Assembly (NCBI GenBank): GCA_937891475.1
Contig: CALATC010000041.1
Location: 1 to 11,135 of the forward strand
Direction of reading: 5' to 3'
Source: an uncultured Granulicatella sp.
GTDB lineage: Bacteria; Bacillota; Bacilli; Lactobacillales; Aerococcaceae
Length of the DNA stretch: 11,135 nt
Within the stretch, counting starts at the first letter, position 1. Each line of letters begins with the position of its first letter. Of the stretch, positions 4,867-11,135 are shown piece after piece. Under the pieces are notes generated by a model, which ran no database searches, was not told where the DNA came from, and saw only the letters and a list, made by a program, of their open reading frames with translations. A program made the translations under genes and the position numbers.

Positions 4867-6873
4867 CTATCTTTCTCCACCAACCGTTGAAGTTGTAGTT
4901 GGATTTAGATTTGTAGTTGAATCCGTAATTGAACTCTCTTCTTTTTCTACACTCGAACCACCCACAGCTTTTTCTGGAGTCACTAAAGTTGCAGTATTTA
5001 CTTCTTCAACGGTTGTTTTTGGATTACTTGTTGAATGATTTTCTTCATTCGAGTGTTTTTCCAAAACTGATGATGAATTCACATCATGAGTTACATTTTT
5101 TCTACGAGTTTCTTTTTCAACAGAGTTGTTTTTCAATACATTCTCAACGGTTGTTGTTCTCACTTTTTCATTCTCTTTTTTAACTTTCTTCACTTCTTGA
5201 GGAATATCTTTTAGCCATACACCTTTCGCATCAACGGTGTAGCCATCTGGTGTTTTTCCATTCTTCAATAATTCACCAGTTGCTTTGAAGTAATACCACT
5301 TACCATCGATTTCAGTCCAAGATTCTTTTGCTCGTTCACCTGAAGTTTTGTAATAGTAGTTTCCATTCCATCCTGTTAGCATATGCCCATCATTGGCTAG
5401 TACGTACTCTTGTTTATCTAACTGTAATTCTCCAGTTTTCATCTTGCCATCACTATCTAAATAGTACCACTTATCCTTATCTTTGACCCAACCTGTTTTC
5501 ATCTCACCTGATTCAGCAAAATAATACCATGCTTGATCAATCCATTTCCAGCCTTTTTGCATATCACCATCTTTAGATAAGTAATACCATTGTCCATCTG
5601 AACTAGCCCAACCTATTTCCATCTGACCATAGCTGTTGAAGAAATACCATGAATCATTAATGAACTTCCATTTGGTTGCCATTTCTCCAGAATCTTGGAA
5701 ATAGAACCAACGATGACGCCATTTCTTCCATTGGCTTTCTAACATTGCTCCATTCCCTTTAAAGAAATAATAACGACCTGCAATCTCACTCCAACCAATC
5801 GCATGTTCACCAGTTGCATATCGATACTTCCAAACATCATCTTCCACATACCACTTCGCAGTAAAACTAGGAATTCGAGGATACTTTGTTGAAATATTCT
5901 TAAATCCATCCGTACGAATATCAAAAACGGTCGCATCATATACTGCACTACTTGCCTTAATCAGTTCACCACCATACGATTTCAATTGATTAATAACATC
6001 TGTTGCAAGTTGATTATTCTTCGAAGGATTACTACTTGAAGTTTGCACCACAATCGAAGGTTGTAAATTTTGCAGTAAATTAGGCGTATTCGAAAATTCC
6101 GCATCAAAATGATGATTAAACTTCATCATATCAACTTTTCCAATGATTGGACCGTAATAATCTTCATTACGATAATCAAGATTGTTCAAATCACCAGCAG
6201 TGAAGATTTTCTTACCATTGACTGTAATGACACTTATAATCGAATTAGAATTATCATCTACTACAGGAGTTAATTGTCCGTTTGTATACTTATTCTCATA
6301 ATTGTAGAGTTGAATATCCATATCCCCTAAAGAAAAATGAGCTTGTTCTTTTGAAATATCCTGAATGACTGGAATTCCTTTTTGATTCGCGACTGCTAAT
6401 ACTTTATCATAATCATACTGACTATCCCACAATCTATCCTTATTCGTAATTCGACTATCACTATAACGCTTCATATAAACTTTATTGACGTTAAAATTCT
6501 CCATCAACTCATCCGCATTCCCAATATGATCTGAATGAGCGTGAGTGATTAAAATAAAATCTAATGTTTCAACACCCACATTTTTTAAATGTCTCATCAC
6601 ACGTTCCGTCATGACATTACGATAATCGGTATTATCACCCTCACGATATGGATAACGTTCATCACTTCCATCTGGAAAATCATAATCTTCCCCCGTATCA
6701 ATCATGGCATAATGCCCATTACTTTCCAGTAAAATAGCATCACTCCCAAAATTCGTTGGGGAAACATTTATAAAGTGAATCTTGTTTCCATTTCCTTCTT
6801 GTGCATGAACTGGATTCATAAAACTAAGAAATCCAATTGTTGCTAACATCATCCCTATTTTCAATTTTTTCAT
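4867..6873 (-). CDS. pce: Choline-binding phosphorylcholine esterase Pce/CbpE-like
   Basis: A 668-residue secreted protein. The signal peptide is 1-24 (cleavage after VHA). A metallo-beta-lactamase-fold domain spans about 30-330: metal motif THAHSDHIGN with His111, His113, Asp115 and His116; further likely ligands Asp228 (TAGDLN) and His254/255 (KFNHHFD). IDTGEDYDFPDGSDERYP, KRYSDSRITN, QLYNYEN and YDATVFDIR are, from memory, nearly the wording of pneumococcal Pce. About ten choline-binding repeats follow (340-555; the one at 480-500 is degenerate), then TPDGYTVDAKGVW and a 110-residue Thr/Ser/Glu/Lys-rich tail without LPXTG. The pneumococcal enzyme removes terminal phosphorylcholine from teichoic and lipoteichoic acids. 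It has its own promoter and terminator, so it is a single-gene unit at the end of the surface cluster. The ribosome site is AGGGAGG. Confidence 0.93.
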   Translation of the reverse strand: MKKLKIGMMLATIGFLSFMNPVHAQEGNGNKIHFINVSPTNFGSDAILLESNGHYAMIDTGEDYDFPDGSDERYPYREGDNTDYRNVMTERVMRHLKNVGVETLDFILITHAHSDHIGNADELMENFNVNKVYMKRYSDSRITNKDRLWDSQYDYDKVLAVANQKGIPVIQDISKEQAHFSLGDMDIQLYNYENKYTNGQLTPVVDDNSNSIISVITVNGKKIFTAGDLNNLDYRNEDYYGPIIGKVDMMKFNHHFDAEFSNTPNLLQNLQPSIVVQTSSSNPSKNNQLATDVINQLKSYGGELIKASSAVYDATVFDIRTDGFKNISTKYPRIPSFTAKWYVEDDVWKYRYATGEHAIGWSEIAGRYYFFKGNGAMLESQWKKWRHRWFYFQDSGEMATKWKFINDSWYFFNSYGQMEIGWASSDGQWYYLSKDGDMQKGWKWIDQAWYYFAESGEMKTGWVKDKDKWYYLDSDGKMKTGELQLDKQEYVLANDGHMLTGWNGNYYYKTSGERAKESWTEIDGKWYYFKATGELLKNGKTPDGYTVDAKGVWLKDIPQEVKKVKKENEKVRTTTVENVLKNNSVEKETRRKNVTHDVNSSSVLEKHSNEENHSTSNPKTTVEEVNTATLVTPEKAVGGSSVEKEESSITDSTTNLNPTTTSTVGGER

Positions 6874-6902
6874 TGAATAATTACCTCCCTTATTTCTTTT
6901 AT

Positions 6903-6931
6903 AGTATAAAACAATACGCTATTATCCTCAA
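6903..6931 (-). promoter_or_regulatory. Promoter of the esterase gene
   Basis: On the minus strand TTGAGG (6931-6926), 17 bases, TATACT (6908-6903). It begins 16 bases after the terminator of the preceding gene, confirming that the esterase is transcribed on its own. Confidence 0.7.
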
Positions 6932-6946
6932 TCAAAATTTTGGAGC

Positions 6947-6971
6947 AAAAAAAGAGAGCTTTCGCTCTCTT
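6947..6971 (-). terminator. Terminator of the choline-binding protein gene 6989-8500
   Basis: An AGAGAGC/GCTCTCT stem (6953-6959 with 6964-6970) with a tetraloop reads into seven U on the minus strand, 18 bases after the stop codon. Confidence 0.9.
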
Positions 6972-6988
6972 CTTCATCAGTATTCGTA

Positions 6989-8500
6989 TTATACCCACTC
7001 ACCATCAGCGTTAACAGTGTAACCATCTGGTGTTGTTGTATTTGTTAGTAATGCTCCTGAAGTATTGAAGTAATACCATTTACCTCCAATTTGTTGCCAG
7101 CCAGTTTGCATTGCACCTGAGTTGTTCATAAAGTACCAAGTGCCACCTACTTGAACCCAGCCAGTTTCCATAGCACCTGATTCATTTAGGAAGTACCAGT
7201 TTCTACCATCTAATAACCAACCTTTTTGCATTGCTCCTGATCCGTTTAAGTAATACCATTTACCTCCAACAAATTGCCAGAAAGTTTGCATTACGCCGTC
7301 ATTGTCTAAATAATACCAAGAACCGTCTAATACCCAGCCTTTTTGCATTACGCCAGCAGCATTGTAATAGTACCATTTACCGTCAATCTTATTCCAACCT
7401 GCTTCAACATTATCTTCTGATAATTGATACGTTTTACCATTTACAACAACGCTACCTGTTTTACGAGTACCGTCTTCGTTAATGTAATAAACTTTTTTAC
7501 CATCTTCAATTAAACCAGTTTTACGTTCACCTTCAGGAGTTACATAGTAATATTTCTCTCCATCTTTGATTAAACCAGTTTTATTTTTACCATCTTCAGT
7601 GAAGAAATACCATTTATTTTCAACTTTCTTCAAGCCTACTACTTGAACACCGTCTTCTAAGTAATATTTCTTATCGCCAACAGTGAAAATGCCTTTTAAA
7701 ATAGTTCCATCTTCTTTGAAATAGTAGTATTTGTCTCCAACTTTTTGCCAGTTTAATTTTTGAACACCTTCAGCATCAAAGTAGAAACGTTTGCCACCTT
7801 CATCTAATATTCCAACTTTTGCAGAACCATCAGCTAAGAAGAAGTATTTCTTACCGTCAACGGTTGTCCACCCTGAAGCTGCTTTACCGTCAACTTTCAA
7901 GTAATTTCTACCATCTTTTGTAGTCCATTCATATTTCTTAGTTGCTGAGGTTGTAGTCGTTGTTGTTGTACTATCAGAAGACGTTGTAGAAGTTTTCATT
8001 CTATAAACGTGAACTTTGTAATCTCCTTGTTTTTCAGCACCAACATATTCATATTTAGCTTCTAACTCTTTTTTAGAATCTAAATCACCAGACTTAGTTT
8101 CTGCTAAACTATCCAATGTCTTTCCTTGTTCATCTTTTAGAACCCAACTAGTATACTTGACTGTAGTTGCAGTTGAAGAAGTTGAAACTGGTGGAGTCAC
8201 TGGATTAGTTGTATTAGTAGTTGTTTTTGTAACAAAGTGATGCAGTCTGATAGTACCTTGAATTTCTGATCTATCTAATTTAGCATTTTTTCCTGTTAAG
8301 TCAAGTTCTTCTGCTTTATGATCTCCACTTAATTCTTTTACTAAACCATTATCTAAAAGCCAAATTGTTCTTTGAACTTTTGTGTTTGTATTACTTTCAG
8401 CTTCAACAATAACATTATTCGCTACATAAGTTGTAATAGCTCCTGTACTTAATAAAGTAAGTGCAGTTAAACTTGTTGCCATAACTTTCTTTTTATTCAT
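6989..8500 (-). CDS. Secreted choline-binding repeat protein, 503 residues
   Basis: The signal peptide is about 1-34 (cleavage near VEA-ES). The N-terminal part has two copies of a small surface domain. One is degenerate (RTIWLLDNGLVKEL to IRLHHFV, 44-90). The other is clear (YTSWVLKDEQGKTLDSL to YEYV...VHVYRM, 116-168). Each follows the W-x-x-D-x-x-G-x-x-L ... Y-x-Y/F-V ... V-x-x-Y-R/F pattern of repeats in LPXTG-type surface proteins. Thr/Ser-rich linkers (92-115 and 169-187) separate the parts. Repeats follow: about eight degenerate ones (189-366, mostly KTGLI-D-GK-YY-type without the first Trp), then six canonical GW...WYY...GAMQTGW repeats (368-486) and the end module TPDGYTVNADGEWV. It should sit on choline-bearing teichoic acid; the ligand of the N-terminal part is unknown. 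It starts 39 bases after the previous gene with no terminator between, so it is co-transcribed. Confidence 0.85.
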   Translation of the reverse strand: MNKKKVMATSLTALTLLSTGAITTYVANNVIVEAESNTNTKVQRTIWLLDNGLVKELSGDHKAEELDLTGKNAKLDRSEIQGTIRLHHFVTKTTTNTTNPVTPPVSTSSTATTVKYTSWVLKDEQGKTLDSLAETKSGDLDSKKELEAKYEYVGAEKQGDYKVHVYRMKTSTTSSDSTTTTTTTSATKKYEWTTKDGRNYLKVDGKAASGWTTVDGKKYFFLADGSAKVGILDEGGKRFYFDAEGVQKLNWQKVGDKYYYFKEDGTILKGIFTVGDKKYYLEDGVQVVGLKKVENKWYFFTEDGKNKTGLIKDGEKYYYVTPEGERKTGLIEDGKKVYYINEDGTRKTGSVVVNGKTYQLSEDNVEAGWNKIDGKWYYYNAAGVMQKGWVLDGSWYYLDNDGVMQTFWQFVGGKWYYLNGSGAMQKGWLLDGRNWYFLNESGAMETGWVQVGGTWYFMNNSGAMQTGWQQIGGKWYYFNTSGALLTNTTTPDGYTVNADGEWV

Positions 8501-8539
8501 TTTTCATCTCTCCCCTATTCAATATTTATTACTTAAATA

Positions 8540-9865
8540 CTATACCCATTCACCATTAGCATTAACTTTATATCCATCTGGTGTAGTACCATTTGTTAAT
8601 AACGCTCCTGAAGTTTGGAAATAGTACCATGAAGAACCAATTTTTTGCCATCCAGTTACCATAGCACCAGAATTTTTCATGTAGTACCATACTCCATCTA
8701 CTTCAACCCAATTAGTTTCCATAGCACCTGAACCATTTAAATAGTACCAGTTAGTACCATCTTGTAACCATCCAGTTTGCATTTCACCTGATCCATTTAG
8801 ATAGTACCATTTGCCACCATCAAAAACCCACCATTTTTGCATTACGCCGTCAGTTCCTAGATAGTACCAAGTACCATTGTCTTTTACCCAGCCTTTTTGT
8901 TTTTCACCACTTGCAGTTACGTAGTACCATTTTCCATCAATCTGTTTCCATTCGGCTTTTTCTACTTGATCATCTTCTGTTAATGTATACTTCTTACCAT
9001 TTACAGTAACTTCACCGTGTTTACGTTCACCTTCTTCTGTAACGTAGTAGTATCTTCCACCACCAGCTTCAATTAAACCAACTTTACGCTCACCAGTAGC
9101 TGTTACATAGTACCATTTTCCATCAGTATTTTTTACTAATCCAGATTTTGTCTTACCATCTAAAGTAAAGTAATACCAAGCTGTACCTACTTTAAATACA
9201 CCTTCTTGAATGATTCCATCTTTTGCATAATATTTTTTATCATCAATTTGGATAATATCAGTTTTACGAGAACCTGCACTATCAAAGTAATAGGTTGTTG
9301 TACCAACTTTAACAATACCTGTTTGTTTTACTCCATTTTCTCCAAGATAATAACGTTCAGAATCATTAGCAATTAAACCTTTTGCCATTACTCCTTCACT
9401 ATTGAAGTAATACATTTTTCCATCAATCATTGCCCATCCTTTAACAGGATTTCCTTTTGAATAGAAATAACGGTTACCTCCTGACTCTCTCCATTGATTA
9501 CCTTTTTCAGTTGTTTTATATCCTTGTGTGTTTAATTCTTCACTAGAAGCATTAGGATCATTTGTTAATTCATCTAATTTTGTACCTTTTTCGACGAATA
9601 CATAGTATCTAACTCCTGCTTCAACATAAGTATTTTGATATTCAAATTTATCAATATAAGAGTGCTTATCAATCTTTTGATCGCCTGATTCAAAGTAAAC
9701 TGTTGTACGTGTTCTACTTCTATCATTTGAAATAGTTACCCATTCCGTTTTACGAACGCTTTCTTCAGCATGTACAGGTGCAGTAGCAACTGTATATGCT
9801 GTTAATGTTACAGCACTTGCCATTGTTAAACTTGATAAAGCAATTAATACGTTTTTCTTTTTCAT
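8540..9865 (-). CDS. Secreted choline-binding repeat protein, 441 residues
   Basis: An upstream ATG at 9880 exists, but the start at 9865 (MKKKNVLIAL) is chosen: GGAGAG lies 7 bases before it and a normal signal peptide begins there (cleavage after VHA, residue 33). One N-terminal surface domain follows (38-92; TEWVTISNDRSRTRTTV to FEYQNTYV...VRYYVFVE), matching the domain of the gene downstream. Next is a linker, then degenerate repeats (about 125-300; for example YYVTEEGERKHGEVTVNGK), then six canonical choline-binding repeats (305-425) and the end module TPDGYKVNANGEWV. It is clearly a paralogue of the 503-residue neighbour, with one N-terminal domain instead of two. No enzymatic domain is visible. 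The stop is TAG, and the next ribosome site follows within 40 bases, so the two form an operon. Confidence 0.85.
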   Translation of the reverse strand: MKKKNVLIALSSLTMASAVTLTAYTVATAPVHAEESVRKTEWVTISNDRSRTRTTVYFESGDQKIDKHSYIDKFEYQNTYVEAGVRYYVFVEKGTKLDELTNDPNASSEELNTQGYKTTEKGNQWRESGGNRYFYSKGNPVKGWAMIDGKMYYFNSEGVMAKGLIANDSERYYLGENGVKQTGIVKVGTTTYYFDSAGSRKTDIIQIDDKKYYAKDGIIQEGVFKVGTAWYYFTLDGKTKSGLVKNTDGKWYYVTATGERKVGLIEAGGGRYYYVTEEGERKHGEVTVNGKKYTLTEDDQVEKAEWKQIDGKWYYVTASGEKQKGWVKDNGTWYYLGTDGVMQKWWVFDGGKWYYLNGSGEMQTGWLQDGTNWYYLNGSGAMETNWVEVDGVWYYMKNSGAMVTGWQKIGSSWYYFQTSGALLTNGTTPDGYKVNANGEWV

Positions 9866-9893
9866 CACACATCTCTCCATTTTGTATCATTTA

Positions 9894-9913
9894 TAAGATT
9901 GATTACAATCTTA
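9894..9913 (-). repeat. Inverted repeat at the 5' end of the paralogue operon mRNA
   Basis: A perfect 8-bp inverted repeat, TAAGATTG (9894-9901) and CAATCTTA (9906-9913), with a 4-base centre lies directly downstream of the -10 box. It could be an operator or a hairpin at the very 5' end of the mRNA that protects it from decay. Confidence 0.5.
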
Positions 9914-9920
9914 CAAATGT

Positions 9921-9950
9921 ATTATACTACAACTTTTTCTAGAATAGTAA
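9921..9950 (-). promoter_or_regulatory. Promoter of the paralogue operon 9865-6989
   Basis: On the minus strand a perfect TATAAT (9926-9921) is present with only a weak -35 (TTACTA, 9950-9945, 18 bases before). The transcript should start near 9914, exactly at the edge of the inverted repeat. Confidence 0.5.
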
Positions 9951-9969
9951 GAAATTTTCGAAAAAGTTT

Positions 9970-10001
9970 AAAAAAAAGAGAGAAAACTTTCGTTTTCTCT
10001 C
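9970..10001 (-). terminator. Terminator of the SpaA-like choline-binding gene
   Basis: A perfect 10-bp stem (9992-10001 with 9978-9987) with a tetraloop is followed by eight U on the minus strand, 24 bases after the stop. It separates this gene from the paralogue operon. Confidence 0.92.
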
Positions 10002-10024
10002 ATGTTTTTCTAATTTAATAGGTA

Positions 10025-11101
10025 TTAAACCCATTCACCGTTAGCGTTAACAGTGTATCCGTCAACAGTTGTGTTAACAGCTAAAGCACCTGTAGCATCT
10101 ACATAGTACCATTTTCCGTCAACTTCGAACCATTGGCTAGCTTTCATAGCGCCTGATCCTTCTAAGTAGTACCAAGTTCCGTTATCTTGTAACCATCCAG
10201 TTTGCATTTCGCCTGAACCGTTTAAGTAGTACCAAGTTCCGTTATCTTGTACCCACCATTTTTGTGATACGCCTTCAGCGTTGAAGAAGTACCATTTGCC
10301 TTCGATTTGTTTCCAACCAGTTACAGCTTTGTTAGAAGCATAGTATTTCCAACCATCTTCTTCTTGTACCCATTGGTCTTTAACAACGTTGTATGAATCA
10401 GTTTTTTCTAATACTAAATCGTATTCAGCATTTGTGTATAATGAACCGTCAGCAACAACTGATGGAGCTGATAAGATAGTTCCACCTTGGTATTGTGCTG
10501 GAACGAAGTAACCTTTAGGAGCATTAGTTACACGGTAAACAACCACTTCACCTTTTGCAACTTGTACTTCAACATCTCCACCTTCATTTGAAACTGCTTT
10601 AACATATTTTGTAGTTAATTCGTTTCTACGTGCAAAATCAGCTTCTGTTGAAGTATGTGCATAATCAGCAAATGCTTGTAAGTCTTTGAATTTTAATACT
10701 TCAACTTCAACACCTGGAATTGGGTTACCTTGAACATCTTTAACTGCAAAACGTACATGAGTATTTTTGTCAAATGCTTGTGGTTTACCGTGGTAAGGGT
10801 TGTAAGCTGGAGTAGCTGGTTTGTATTGTTCAGCTTCTGGAACTACACCTGTATGAGCTGATTCAACTTTATTTGGTTGGTATTGGTTAACAACAACTTT
10901 ACCAGTTAAAGGATCAACTTTACCAGTTGCTTGTGCAGCTGGAGCTGGTTTTGCAGCTGGTTGGTCTGCAGTTGCAAGTGCTGCTGTATCTGCTGAAGAT
11001 AATTCGTTTGCACCACCATTAGCAGATTCAGCGTTAGCTGTGTTGTATGCAGCGAATAATGATAAAGCTGCAACACTTGTTAATAATAATTTTTTCTTCA
11101 T
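10025..11101 (-). CDS. Secreted SpaA/Cna-B-like protein with choline-binding repeats
   Basis: A 358-residue secreted protein. The signal peptide is 1-24 (cleavage after ANA). An Ala/Pro-rich segment follows (30-105; KPAPAAQATG, PLTGKVVVNQYQPNKV). Residues 114-233 form a prealbumin-like (SpaA/Cna-B) domain: VRFAVKDVQGNPIPGVEVEV, then GGDVEVQVAKGEVVVYRV and the hallmark APKGYFVPA. Four to five choline-binding repeats (about 243-342) and the end module VDGYTVNANGEWV complete it. SpaA folds usually build pilin or adhesin shafts held covalently to the wall by sortase; here a non-covalent choline anchor replaces LPXTG. A Lys-Asn/Asp isopeptide bond is possible but cannot be assigned. Codons favour C-ending Tyr, Phe and Asn (TAC, TTC, AAC) more than in the neighbours, suggesting high expression. 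The ribosome site is AGAGAGG; the promoter lies beyond the window end. Confidence 0.85.
   Translation of the reverse strand: MKKKLLLTSVAALSLFAAYNTANAESANGGANELSSADTAALATADQPAAKPAPAAQATGKVDPLTGKVVVNQYQPNKVESAHTGVVPEAEQYKPATPAYNPYHGKPQAFDKNTHVRFAVKDVQGNPIPGVEVEVLKFKDLQAFADYAHTSTEADFARRNELTTKYVKAVSNEGGDVEVQVAKGEVVVYRVTNAPKGYFVPAQYQGGTILSAPSVVADGSLYTNAEYDLVLEKTDSYNVVKDQWVQEEDGWKYYASNKAVTGWKQIEGKWYFFNAEGVSQKWWVQDNGTWYYLNGSGEMQTGWLQDNGTWYYLEGSGAMKASQWFEVDGKWYYVDATGALAVNTTVDGYTVNANGEWV
10163..10251 (+). repeat. Direct DNA repeat inside the choline-binding region
   Basis: A 29-base sequence (10163-10191) recurs exactly at 10223-10251, one 20-codon unit away. It codes for neighbouring choline-binding repeats that share DNGTWYYL-type residues. 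Such near-identical units can gain or lose copies by recombination. Confidence 0.85.
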
Positions 11102-11135
11102 AATATTATACCTCTCTTTATTTTTTTTGGTTTTT
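11102..11135 (-). promoter_or_regulatory. Ribosome binding site and truncated leader of the SpaA-like gene
   Basis: AGAGAGG (11117-11111 on the minus strand) lies 9 bases before the ATG. Upstream is an A-rich leader cut by the window end; no promoter is visible within the 34 bases present. The TATAAT between ribosome site and ATG is too close to the start to serve this gene. Confidence 0.5.

Noticed and set aside
4929..5183. 84-codon plus-strand frame opposite the esterase tail
   Set aside because: It arises from low-complexity Thr/Ser/Glu codons read backwards and has no ribosome site.
5739..5948. 69-codon minus-strand frame inside the esterase gene
   Set aside because: It is an out-of-frame shadow of the repeat region.
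7231..7482. 83-codon plus-strand frame within the 503-residue repeat protein
   Set aside because: It is an antisense shadow produced by periodic repeat codons.
7000..10300. CRISPR array or other DNA-level repeat array
   Set aside because: The 60-base periodicity is explained by 20-residue protein repeats in open frames; there are no unique spacers.
4867..11101. Glucan-binding (glucosyltransferase-like) nature of the repeats
   Set aside because: The repeats belong to the broad cell-wall-binding superfamily, but the presence of a Pce-type esterase and the GW...WYYL...GAMQTGW form favour choline. The degenerate repeats remain open.

Overview
The window is AT-rich Firmicute DNA. It combines housekeeping genes (the 3' end of glmM, clpP, an epuA-like gene and an MreB/Mbl gene) with a large cluster of choline-binding surface proteins. 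The mbl-epuA pair is typical of Lactobacillales outside Streptococcus, because most streptococci lack mreB. One surface gene, however, closely resembles the pneumococcal phosphorylcholine esterase Pce/CbpE. An oral or respiratory member of the Carnobacteriaceae such as Granulicatella fits best. This is an inference from gene content; no marker gene in the window proves it.

Bases 1-840: the glmM 3' end and its terminator are followed by a compact type I toxin-antitoxin locus. A 34-residue membrane peptide of the putative holin-like toxin type starts at a TTG. It faces a convergent antisense RNA that has its own promoter and a terminator inside the toxin 3' region. A second minus-strand promoter upstream of the antisense RNA overlaps a CtsR-like direct repeat.

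Bases 841-3000, all minus strand: mbl and the epuA-like gene are 11 bases apart, so they form an operon. clpP follows with its own promoter overlapped by a CtsR-type box, and then a terminator.

Bases 3000-4860, minus strand: an uncharacterised cytosolic protein of about 219 residues, whose start is corrected here, lies upstream of a Phd/Doc toxin-antitoxin pair. Strong promoters precede both units. A short gene-poor stretch and the terminator of the next gene separate this block from the surface cluster.

Bases 4860-11135, minus strand: four consecutive genes encode secreted proteins with C-terminal choline-binding repeats. In order of transcription they are a SpaA/Cna-B-like protein (10025-11101), two paralogous repeat proteins probably co-transcribed (8540-9865 and 6989-8500), and the phosphorylcholine esterase (4867-6873). 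Terminators divide them into three transcription units. The likely logic is that the repeats anchor the proteins on phosphocholine-decorated teichoic acids, while the esterase trims those same phosphocholines and so could control how much of each protein stays bound.
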